In this document: positions 1 through 5,217 of the stretch, piece by piece
Numbering within the stretch: the first letter of the stretch is position 1
How the letters are laid out: every line of letters begins with the position of its first letter
NCBI GenBank assembly: GCA_021158305.1
Contig: JAGGUU010000074.1
Location: forward strand, 1 to 5,874
DNA from: Candidatus Bathyarchaeota archaeon
GTDB lineage: Archaea; Thermoproteota; Bathyarchaeia; Bathyarchaeales; DTEX01
DNA length: 5,874 nucleotides
Reading direction: 5' to 3'
Notes under the pieces: model-generated
Databases searched by the model: none
Told to the model about the DNA's origin: nothing
What the model saw: only the letters and a program-made list of their open reading frames with translations
Program-made: the position numbers and the translations under genes

Positions 1-697
1 GGTGAATGGAGAAGAAAGTTTCTTCATAGACTCCGCGGTTCCATCTTCTCTCTAAAATCTTTGCGGCTTCATTATACGTCAATGGATATAACCGTGCCTT
101 GTTAAGACACCATTCCCGGAACTCCTTAGCATTGAATCTTCGAATTGGAAAAGCGTGGCTTTCATAAATTTGCTTAAGCGTCTCCTTTACAGATGTGCTG
201 TTCTTTTTTCCATAGATTATTAGGTCTATGTCTGAAAAGTTCTGATGGGCATCTATCAGTATAGAACCTGTCACCCCGAAGAACTTTAATGGAACACCGC
301 TTTCTTCAGAGATCAAACTAGCTAGCTCAACGGTCCTTTTTTGAAGAGCATCAAGGTCTTCTCTACGTGTGAAGTATAAGAGCTTCTTTTCTGGCTTAAA
401 ATGGGTCTGTATTTTATCTAATGGCACAGCTGATATCTCGATATTCATCACATGCGAAAAGAAAAGATATTCTGGATTATTAGCCTTCAAGAATTTAAAT
501 GTCCCCAGGAGATCATGCATTGTGTAATTAGGCAGAGCTCGCCTCAGCCTCTTGCAGCCTCTACCCCACTTCCCTCCAGGATCTGGGACATACTTCAGAT
601 AAGCTATTACACGGTCTTCAGGATGTATCGAGTCAAGTACGCAAAAGAAATATCCATCAACGGTCTCCAAGTAATCTCTGTCTCTGAACCCGCGCAT
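1..697 (-). CDS. Predicted archaeal nucleotidyltransferase (COG1665-like), C-terminus cut off by window edge
   Basis: The reading frame is open for 232 codons from an ATG at 697-695 to the window edge, so the C-terminus is missing. An in-frame TAG two codons upstream (703-701) fixes the start. Residues 141-158 carry the DNA polymerase beta-type nucleotidyltransferase signature: G141-V-T-G144-S145 followed by S155-D156-I157-D158, the two metal-binding aspartates. The N-terminal ~110 residues (basic GRGCKRLRR stretch at 46-53, then LPNYTMHDLLGTFKF) match my memory of the archaeal COG1665 family, in which an extra N-terminal domain precedes the transferase core. The substrate is unknown for this family; a nucleotidyl transfer reaction is inferred from the motif only. 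It is transcribed divergently from the AMP phosphorylase gene. Confidence is high for the fold and low for any specific role. Confidence 0.82.
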   Translation of the reverse strand, partial: MRGFRDRDYLETVDGYFFCVLDSIHPEDRVIAYLKYVPDPGGKWGRGCKRLRRALPNYTMHDLLGTFKFLKANNPEYLFFSHVMNIEISAVPLDKIQTHFKPEKKLLYFTRREDLDALQKRTVELASLISEESGVPLKFFGVTGSILIDAHQNFSDIDLIIYGKKNSTSVKETLKQIYESHAFPIRRFNAKEFREWCLNKARLYPLTYNEAAKILERRWNRGVYEETFFSIH

Positions 698-742
698 GCC
701 CTAGCACCCTTGGCTATGCCAAGAAAAAACAATACGCCAGCA

Positions 743-752
743 CTATTTATGT
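743..752 (-). promoter_or_regulatory. Candidate TATA box for the nucleotidyltransferase gene
   Basis: Read on the minus strand this is ACATAAATAG. An archaeal start site about 25 bases downstream would fall near 720 and leave a leader of roughly 20 bases before the ATG at 697. A GGTG just upstream of the start (about 709-706) could serve as a weak ribosome binding site. This is pattern matching in AT-rich DNA, so it is tentative. Confidence 0.35.
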
Positions 753-801
753 TAACAGTTTATCCCTTAAAGAGAGAAACAGTCACCCCTTTCCGCTGAA
801 G

Positions 802-809
802 TTTTAAAT
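802..809 (+). promoter_or_regulatory. Candidate TATA box for AMP phosphorylase gene
   Basis: TTTTAAAT preceded by the purine-containing GAAG fits an archaeal TATA/BRE pair. Transcription would start near 832, giving a leader of about 40 bases that contains the ribosome binding site at 858-864. The placement is sensible relative to the gene, but the element is inferred from sequence alone. Confidence 0.45.
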
Positions 810-857
810 CTAACATGAAGAATAGTTAACACCGTCACGAAAACATCGGATAAGATA

Positions 858-864
858 GAGAGGT
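858..864 (+). promoter_or_regulatory. Ribosome binding site of AMP phosphorylase gene
   Basis: GAGAGGT lies six bases before the ATG at 871 and matches the anti-Shine-Dalgarno of archaeal 16S rRNA. It supports the chosen start. Confidence 0.65.
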
Positions 865-870
865 TTAACA

Positions 871-2415
871 ATGAAGCTTAAAGCCAAGATTCTAGGTCTT
901 GAGGCTGGAGGGAAACTTGTTGCCTTGCTAAACAAGGAGGATGCGGAGGATCTAGGAGTCTCGAGTCTTGAGAGAGTCAGGATAGCTAGAGGCAGTAGGG
1001 AAGCAATAGCGATTGTAAATACTGCGACTAAGCTGATTGAAAGGGGAACTATAGGAATTTATGAGGAAGTAAGAGCTGCCTTGGGAGTTGAGGCTGAAGA
1101 GGAAGTAGATGTTGAAATAGCCCCTCTGCCCAGATCCGTTCACTTTATCCGAAATAAGCTAAGACAAAGAAAATTGACGTACGAGGAAATCCTTGAGATC
1201 ATAAAGGATATGGTTAAAGGCAACCTCAGCGAGATAGAGATAGCCTCATTCGTCACAGCGCTACACATCTTTGGACTGGATCTTGACGAGGCGACAAGCC
1301 TTTCACGTGCAATGGTTGAAACCGGGAGCACCTTGGAGATTGATAAACATCCGATAGTTGATAAACACTCGATAGGCGGCGTGCCCGGAGACAAAACAAC
1401 ACTTCTCGTAGTCCCTATAGTTGCAGCTGCGGGATTAACGATACCCAAGTCTTCCTCTAGGGCAATAACATCAGCTGCCGGCTCAGCTGATAGAGTTGAA
1501 GTCCTCATGCCCGTCAGTCTAAGCATAGATGAGATGAAACGAGTAGTTGAAAAGACTAATGGGTGTATGGTTTGGGGCGGATCCTTAAACCTCGCCCCTG
1601 CCGATGACATGTTTGTGAGAATCGAGCATCCTCTCTCCATCGATCCTCTTCTCTTACCATCGATTATGAGCAAAAAGAAAGCAGTCAATGCGGAGCTACT
1701 AGTTTTGGATATTCCAACCGGGAGAGGAACAAAGGTTAAGACTATAGGAGACGCTGAGCTCTTAGCGAAAGACTTCATGGAGCTGGGGCGAAGATTGAAC
1801 ATCAAGGTTCAATGCGCAATAACGTATGGGGAGCAACCAGTCGGATACACTATTGGACCCGCATTAGAAGCTCAGGAAGCTCTGAGCGTTATCATGGGTG
1901 AAAGATACGTGCCGGATCTGATAGATAAGGCAACAGATATCGCCGGAATGCTGCTGGAGATGAGCGGAGCGAAGAATGGAAAAACCCTTGCGATGGAGAT
2001 TTTAAAATCTGGAAAAGCTGAAAAAAAGCTGCGAGAGATTATTGAAGCGCAGGGTGGAAAGCCGGAGATCAAGCCTGAAGACATACACATCGGCGAGGAA
2101 ACATTCACTGTCAGATCGAAAAAGAAAGGCTACCTTCTATGGATAAACAACGCGTCGCTTGTGGAGCTCGCTAGACTTGCTGGAGCGCCTAAGGATAAGG
2201 GAGCAGGAGTGCGTCTTCATAAGAAGATAGGGGATGTTGTTAAGAAGAATGATCCACTCTTCACAATTTATGCTGAGAGGGGCATTAAGCTACAGAGAGC
2301 CATAGATAGACTTGAGGAATCTTATGTCTTAGGAATCGGCGAAAGAATGGAAATGTTGATCCACGAAGTGAAGGAGCTTCCTGTTCCGAAAAAGATGTTC
2401 ATGCTTGAGCGATAA
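871..2415 (+). CDS. deoA: AMP phosphorylase (archaeal thymidine phosphorylase-family)
   Basis: Complete at 514 residues, close to the ~503 of the characterised Thermococcus enzyme. The family phosphorolyses AMP (also CMP and UMP) to free base and ribose 1,5-bisphosphate in the cytoplasm; R15P isomerase and type III RuBisCO then carry the sugar to 3-phosphoglycerate. Residues 1-~85 form the extra N-terminal domain that separates archaeal AMPpases from bacterial thymidine/pyrimidine phosphorylases. A helical domain follows (~90-155), then the phosphate and nucleoside site with KHSIGG (165-170) and the family signature around SSRAITSAAG..AD (195-207), the lysine-rich strand at 268-290, and a C-terminal alpha/beta domain (~410-490). 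S205 replaces the usual Thr of the G-T-x-D signature, a conservative change. The start has a good ribosome binding site. Neither pathway partner is in this window. Bacterial-type thymidine phosphorylase is less likely because of the N-terminal domain. Confidence 0.95.
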   Translation: MKLKAKILGLEAGGKLVALLNKEDAEDLGVSSLERVRIARGSREAIAIVNTATKLIERGTIGIYEEVRAALGVEAEEEVDVEIAPLPRSVHFIRNKLRQRKLTYEEILEIIKDMVKGNLSEIEIASFVTALHIFGLDLDEATSLSRAMVETGSTLEIDKHPIVDKHSIGGVPGDKTTLLVVPIVAAAGLTIPKSSSRAITSAAGSADRVEVLMPVSLSIDEMKRVVEKTNGCMVWGGSLNLAPADDMFVRIEHPLSIDPLLLPSIMSKKKAVNAELLVLDIPTGRGTKVKTIGDAELLAKDFMELGRRLNIKVQCAITYGEQPVGYTIGPALEAQEALSVIMGERYVPDLIDKATDIAGMLLEMSGAKNGKTLAMEILKSGKAEKKLREIIEAQGGKPEIKPEDIHIGEETFTVRSKKKGYLLWINNASLVELARLAGAPKDKGAGVRLHKKIGDVVKKNDPLFTIYAERGIKLQRAIDRLEESYVLGIGERMEMLIHEVKELPVPKKMFMLER

Positions 2416-2459
2416 AATAAGCAAATGGGTGTTGCGGAGATCTCTCTTAATTCGATATT

Positions 2460-3596
2460 CTATCTTAATTCCACAAGGTTTTCGCGTCCAATCCTACGAA
2501 TCTTAACAATTTCTTCTTTTTCAAGTCTTCTGATAAGCCTCCAAAGCGTAGTTCTGGGGATTTCTGGAAATCTCTGTCTTATCTCAGACTCGAAGGCTCT
2601 ACCGTTATTCTCGGCTAGGAATACCAGAACATTTCTTTCCTCTTTTCGTAGATGAGGATTCTTTTTAAGAATCTTCTTAATACTAGGCTTCCTCCGCCGC
2701 CAGGTGGATGCGAAGGCCGCCACTACGACCGATGCGACTATTACTGAGATAAGAATCATATGGTTTAAAGTTACTACGAACTGTCTCTCTTTGATTCTAA
2801 ACTCCTTCTTTAAACCATCGACTTCAACAATATATGTTCCAGTCTCCTTCTTTGAGACTCTAAACTTTATATTGATTGATTTTCCTGCATCAAGCGTAAT
2901 GGATTTAACGTCCTCCACGGATCCATTAACCTTGAGGATAACATCGTAAAAACCTTTCTCATCTCCAATGTTCGTAACTAAAACTGAAATTGTCACGTCT
3001 TCTCCCGGTTCAGCCTCTTCAGGGGATATTTTAAGATGGGAAACCTTGAAGTTTGCCGACGGAGCAAATGGGAGAATGTAGCTGATCTCCCAGACTCCGG
3101 GAGAAAGATGAAGCATTATTCTATTTCCTTCAGTATCTATAGATAACGGAGCATCGCTTATGAAAACCACTTCAGCATATTCAGGGAGTTTGACGGTTGC
3201 GTTATATGGATTTTGAAAGGATAAAGTCCATACTCCAGCTTTCATGCTTGTAAGCAGCCATGTCTCATATTCCAAGGTTACCTTTTCAGCACCCAAGGTG
3301 AAGATTGTGATATTCGATCCGTCAATTTCATATTCAAGAAGGGTCTCATTTTCATCGAGAACCAGAATATTATTGACCGATTCTGAGAGAAGCGGTAGAC
3401 TAACTTCTGGAACAATATCGTTGACACGTATGATGTGACTTATATGAGCTAGACCGTCTCGATAGAGAGTGATAGTAAAAGATTCGGTGTAGAAGCTGGA
3501 TTCTTTACCTATGACAATTGAGAAGCTAGGAATACCAGAGACTATCAATATAATTAAAGTAAATATCCAGAGGAGCCTTTGTCTTGTAGGATGCAA
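2460..3596 (-). CDS. Membrane-anchored winged-helix regulator with extracytoplasmic CARDB-like domain
   Basis: A 378-residue protein with clear architecture: a hydrophobic signal segment (residues ~8-29), an extracytoplasmic beta-rich region (~35-180), a CARDB-like Ig-fold domain (~186-268, with PGEDVTISVLVTNIGDEKG typical of the type), one transmembrane helix (~279-297), an arginine/lysine stop-transfer stretch (WRRRKP, 299-304), and a C-terminal winged helix-turn-helix (~315-378, with ESEIRQRFPEIPRTTLWRLIRRLEKEEIV). Four N-glycosylation sequons (N83, N95, N132, N224) all lie in the predicted outer part. This is a recurring archaeal layout; an inferred role is a one-component sensor that places a DNA-binding domain under the membrane. 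The start is TTG at 3596: an in-frame TGA lies two codons upstream, and this frame provides the signal sequence. No Shine-Dalgarno is visible, so a leaderless message is possible. It follows the MoaD-like gene on the same strand and converges on the AMP phosphorylase gene. The ligand and target are unknown. Confidence 0.8.
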   Translation of the reverse strand: MHPTRQRLLWIFTLIILIVSGIPSFSIVIGKESSFYTESFTITLYRDGLAHISHIIRVNDIVPEVSLPLLSESVNNILVLDENETLLEYEIDGSNITIFTLGAEKVTLEYETWLLTSMKAGVWTLSFQNPYNATVKLPEYAEVVFISDAPLSIDTEGNRIMLHLSPGVWEISYILPFAPSANFKVSHLKISPEEAEPGEDVTISVLVTNIGDEKGFYDVILKVNGSVEDVKSITLDAGKSINIKFRVSKKETGTYIVEVDGLKKEFRIKERQFVVTLNHMILISVIVASVVVAAFASTWRRRKPSIKKILKKNPHLRKEERNVLVFLAENNGRAFESEIRQRFPEIPRTTLWRLIRRLEKEEIVKIRRIGRENLVELR

Positions 3597-3614
3597 ATTT
3601 CATCATTTTGGAGA

Positions 3615-3625
3615 ATATTGTAAAA
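3615..3625 (-). promoter_or_regulatory. Candidate TATA box giving a leaderless transcript for the membrane regulator
   Basis: On the minus strand this reads TTTTACAATAT, centred about 24 bases upstream of the TTG start at 3596. That is where a TATA box would sit if transcription began at the start codon, and it fits the lack of a ribosome binding site. If it is not used, the gene would depend on read-through from the MoaD-like gene 70 bases upstream. Confidence 0.3.
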
Positions 3626-3666
3626 CCCAAGATAAAGATTATGAAGAAGAGAATAATGTTAATCCT

Positions 3667-3957
3667 TTATCCTCCATGAATCGCTGGTATAATCAATATC
3701 TCGTCGCCATTCTTTATAGGAGTATCTAATCCATTAAGCACGCTTATGTCCTTTCCATTAACGATTATTACAGCGTTTGGCAATGGGCTTTTGAGATCGG
3801 AATCGATCAGAACATGCTTAAGAGCCTCAGATGTACACGTTAATTTCTGAATAATTTCTTTCAGTCTCACGTCACCTTCAATCTTCAATTCTGCTTCTTT
3901 ACTTCCGTAGGCTACTCCGAAAATCCCTAGAAGCCTAACCTTAACCATGTCGCTCAT
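3667..3957 (-). CDS. MoaD/ThiS-family beta-grasp protein (small archaeal modifier-like)
   Basis: A 96-residue protein that ends exactly in Gly-Gly (IIPAIHGG), the C-terminal tail that E1-like enzymes adenylate in MoaD, ThiS and SAMPs. The body fits a ubiquitin-like beta-grasp: strand VKVRLLGIFGVAYG (5-18), a second strand around AELKIEG (22-28), helix LKEIIQKLTCTSEALKHVL (32-50), then AVIIVNGKDISVLNGLDTPIKNGDEILIIP (62-91), the usual final hairpin. In archaea such proteins supply sulfur for molybdopterin or tRNA thiolation, and some are conjugated to other proteins; which applies here cannot be told from the window. GGTGAG six bases upstream supports this ATG over the next one (codon 4). No MoaE, E1-like or tRNA-thiolation gene is adjacent. 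It may be cotranscribed with the membrane regulator downstream. Confidence 0.88.
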   Translation of the reverse strand: MSDMVKVRLLGIFGVAYGSKEAELKIEGDVRLKEIIQKLTCTSEALKHVLIDSDLKSPLPNAVIIVNGKDISVLNGLDTPIKNGDEILIIPAIHGG

Positions 3958-3963
3958 AACTTT

Positions 3964-3969
3964 CTCACC
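3964..3969 (-). promoter_or_regulatory. Ribosome binding site of the MoaD-like gene
   Basis: GGTGAG on the minus strand ends six bases before the ATG at 3957 and decides that start against the internal ATG at 3948. Confidence 0.6.
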
Positions 3970-4020
3970 AAGTATGTATCATAAGCCTCTAAGAATAATG
4001 CAACAAGACTATGTAAAAGA

Positions 4021-4033
4021 TTCTGTTAACTTG
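4021..4033 (+). repeat. Left copy of 13-bp inverted repeat
   Basis: TTCTGTTAACTTG, the exact reverse complement of 4545-4557. Similarity falls off immediately beyond 13 bases, apart from a shared GG three bases further in. It lies in the upstream region of the MoaD-like gene. Confidence 0.7.
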
Positions 4034-4075
4034 CTGGATGCAAAATAAAATTATCGAGTTTTTATGTCTCAAAAA

Positions 4076-4083
4076 TTTAATAA
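4076..4083 (+). promoter_or_regulatory. Candidate TATA box for the small frameshifted gene
   Basis: TTTAATAA, preceded by a purine-rich A-tract that could act as BRE, is centred about 28 bases before the ATG at 4108. This predicts transcription starting at or next to the start codon, a leaderless message. No Shine-Dalgarno is present, in agreement. Confidence 0.4.
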
Positions 4084-4107
4084 CCTTATACTTCATAAAC
4101 TTAAATT

Positions 4108-4438
4108 ATGAAAAGAAACCTTAAGATTGTTACATTCACATTTTCGTTAATTCTATCTTTATTGGCATGGGCACCTTGGTTAAATGATAAAGAAATTCAT
4201 GATAAAGTATTAAAAGAAAGAGGATGGAAAGACGGAACAAATTACAACAGCGGAGCATTTCAAAGAATTAAGTAATGAAACTTTGCAAAAATGGATAGAA
4301 GATAGTGGAAGGAAAGGAGTAGAAAACAATGGAATATTAATTTGTGACTATGAGGTTAAGTGGTTTCCTTTTGGAAGAATCGTTAGAAGTTGTGAAGGCA
4401 TATACTTTGTAACATTTTGGGGTCAAATACTCCCATAA
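4108..4438 (+). pseudogene. Small exported or membrane protein gene broken by a +1 frameshift
   Basis: The first frame runs from ATG 4108 to TAA 4275 (55 codons): a basic N-terminus (MKRNLK), a hydrophobic segment at residues ~7-24 (IVTFTFSLILSLLAWAPW), then charged sequence ending KEIHDKVLKERGWKDGT. The reading clearly continues one base later, in the frame of 4280, from about 4235 to TAA 4436-4438, as EQITTAEHFKELSNETLQKW, then ILICDYEVKWFPFGRIVRSC and a hydrophobic end (GIYFVTFWGQILP). Joined, they give about 110 residues. The shift falls within about 4226-4240, a stretch with short A and G runs, so a sequencing or assembly error is as likely as true decay; programmed +1 frameshifting is possible but unsupported. 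I do not recognise the family. A leaderless promoter is plausible. It stands alone between the 13-bp inverted repeats. Confidence 0.55.
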
Positions 4439-4500
4439 TTTTTGCGGTAAGTCTTTTCGGAATCTTCGCTTTCTAACAGGAGAATATGTAGCTTCGCCTT

Positions 4501-4520
4501 AAATTTGCTACTGCAAACTT
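4501..4520. repeat. Short hairpin, 8-base arms with tetraloop
   Basis: AAATTTGC (4501-4508), loop TACT, GCAAACTT (4513-4520): seven of eight pairs match, with one A/C mismatch. It lies between the end of the broken gene and the right inverted repeat. Its function is unknown; it lacks a clear following T-run, so it is not a typical terminator. Confidence 0.4.
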
Positions 4521-4544
4521 TACATATCTTCGGAACGTTACCGA

Positions 4545-4557
4545 CAAGTTAACAGAA
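4545..4557 (-). repeat. Right copy of 13-bp inverted repeat
   Basis: CAAGTTAACAGAA, the exact reverse complement of 4021-4033, about 107 bases after the end of the frameshifted small gene. Confidence 0.7.
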
Positions 4558-4740
4558 CTGTAAAGACAACGCATATTCATTAGATTAGTTAGGGTGCTTT
4601 CTATCAGAATCCATCATCCAGTTAAATCCACGTATATTTAGTACTCAGAATATGAGGATCATATGCCTCCGCATTTGAAGTATGTTGAGAAGGAAATCTG
4701 AAATTCGACAAGAAATGATTTTAAGTTTCTTCTTTTGTAA

Positions 4741-4755
4741 GAAAATAAAAAGAGA
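4741..4755 (-). terminator. T-rich archaeal terminator after the ribbon-helix-helix gene
   Basis: On the minus strand the sequence TCTCTTTTTATTTTC begins 12 bases after the TAA of the ribbon-helix-helix gene. Archaeal RNA polymerase commonly terminates at such U-rich stretches without a hairpin. Confidence 0.5.
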
Positions 4756-4766
4756 GATTGGAGAAG

Positions 4767-4985
4767 TTATTCCGTTCTTCTTCTATCTAGCTCCTTTATT
4801 ATTGCGTATGCGTAAGTCATCTCCCTTTCGGTCCTATAGACTAGGCTTATTAGTAGCCTAAGTAGCTCTGAGTTGTTTTTTACGCCAAACCTGTCCTTTA
4901 ACCATATGAATCTTTCAGCCATCCTTCCGCGGATGGTTATTCTTATCTCAATTTTCTCGCTTTTCACCATCTCATTCACAAACAT
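4767..4985 (-). CDS. Ribbon-helix-helix (CopG/Arc-like) DNA-binding protein
   Basis: A 72-residue protein with the ribbon-helix-helix order: a beta strand with alternating residues (KIEIRITI, 11-18) that would pair in the dimer and contact the DNA major groove, helix A (RMAERFIWLKDRFG, 21-34), the N-rich turn (VKNNSE, 35-40) and helix B (LLRLLISLVYRTERE, 41-55), then a basic C-terminal helix ending ELDRRRTE. Such proteins act as dimeric repressors, often of their own gene or as antitoxins. No toxin-like gene lies directly downstream (4441-4766 is empty), so a stand-alone regulator is more likely. An in-frame TAA directly precedes the ATG at 4985, so that ATG is the longest possible start; ATG 4970 is an alternative. 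A GAGAG about 10 bases upstream is a weak ribosome binding site. Upstream lie repeated ATATTCT motifs that could be its operators. Confidence 0.72.
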   Translation of the reverse strand: MFVNEMVKSEKIEIRITIRGRMAERFIWLKDRFGVKNNSELLRLLISLVYRTEREMTYAYAIIKELDRRRTE

Positions 4986-4988
4986 TTA

Positions 4989-5066
4989 GAATATTCTCTC
5001 ATGCCTAAATTAATAATGTGTAAAAAAACGGATATTCTGTGGATAAATTCACAAATCTTATATTCT
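4989..5066. promoter_or_regulatory. Three ATATTCT motifs upstream of the ribbon-helix-helix gene
   Basis: ATATTCT occurs at 4991-4997 (within the palindrome GAATATTC, 4989-4996), 5032-5038 and 5060-5066, all in the same orientation within 78 bases. Ribbon-helix-helix dimers usually bind short repeated sites near their own start, so these are candidate operators. The region is AT-rich, and GATATTCT also occurs in coding sequence at 466-473 and just past a gene end at 2454-2461, so chance is not excluded. Confidence 0.3.
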
Positions 5067-5084
5067 AAAAGATAAATTAACAGA

Positions 5085-5090
5085 TTTAAT
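5085..5090 (+). promoter_or_regulatory. Candidate TATA box for the rightward unknown-protein/CheB unit
   Basis: TTTAAT at this position would set transcription near 5113 and place the dyad at 5096-5119 between TATA box and start site. The element is weak by sequence, and its position is the main argument. Confidence 0.3.
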
Positions 5091-5095
5091 GCGCA

Positions 5096-5119
5096 AGACA
5101 AGCACATAAACGCTTGTCT
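5096..5119. promoter_or_regulatory. Perfect 8-bp dyad (operator or hairpin)
   Basis: AGACAAGC (5096-5103), an 8-base AT-rich centre, and GCTTGTCT (5112-5119) form an exact inverted repeat. The arms are richer in G/C than the surrounding DNA. No T-run follows, which argues against a terminator. Repressor operators in archaea often lie between TATA box and start site, and this one fits that position for the rightward transcript. A structured 5' leader is the alternative. Confidence 0.5.
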
Positions 5120-5217
5120 CACATCACCCTCATACATCAAGAGAACGCAAATTTCAGATAAAATCGCCGCCTCATAGCAAACCTGACCAAAAAATTGGGA
5201 AAGACAGTAAAGGGAAA

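Larger units (their letters stand above)
4012..4566. mobile_element. Possible small insertion bounded by inverted and direct repeats
   Basis: The interval is bounded by a 13-bp perfect inverted repeat (4021-4033 and 4545-4557). Just outside it lie near-identical short direct repeats, TGTAAAAGA at 4012-4020 and TGTAAAGA at 4559-4566, one A apart in length and with one extra C on the right side. Inside is a frameshifted small gene of more AT-rich composition than its neighbours. This resembles the remains of a small element with terminal repeats and a target duplication. There is no recognisable transposase, and a 13-bp inverted match can arise by chance in a window this size, so the call is tentative. 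Confidence 0.3.
4439..4766. other. Stretch without a convincing gene
   Basis: No supported coding region in any frame. It holds the right-hand inverted repeat (4545-4557), a small hairpin (4501-4520) and the T-rich terminator of the ribbon-helix-helix gene (4741-4755, minus strand). Two scraps look faintly protein-like. One is a hydrophobic run (SNTPIIFAVSLFGIFAF) ending at the TAA in 4474-4476, in the original frame of the broken gene. The other is YSEYEDHMPPHLKYVEKEI at 4642-4698. Both may be gene remnants. No tRNA or CRISPR repeats were seen. Confidence 0.6.

Noticed and set aside
452..799. Plus-strand open frame of 115 codons
   Set aside because: It lies antisense to the nucleotidyltransferase gene and runs through its promoter; the product has no recognisable features.
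1140..1805. Minus-strand open frame of 221 codons
   Set aside because: It is antisense to AMP phosphorylase, and the Ser/Ile/Leu-rich translation is typical of a shadow of a real gene.
1872..2108. Minus-strand open frame of 78 codons
   Set aside because: Shadow of AMP phosphorylase coding sequence.
2437..2444. Palindrome GAGATCTC in the convergent gap after AMP phosphorylase
   Set aside because: Eight bases, no extension and no T-run; not enough to call a terminator.
2425..2949. Two plus-strand open frames (2425-2655, 2704-2949)
   Set aside because: Both are antisense to the membrane regulator, whose domain structure is clear in the minus frame.
3511..3729. Plus-strand open frame of 72 codons
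   Set aside because: It overlaps the start of the membrane regulator and the end of the MoaD-like gene on the other strand; no start signal.
4663..4701. Mini-ORF MPPHLKYVEKEI
   Set aside because: 12 residues with no ribosome binding site; kept only as a possible remnant.
4767..4985. Antitoxin of a toxin-antitoxin pair
   Set aside because: The downstream 300 bases hold no toxin-like gene, and the upstream neighbour is divergent.
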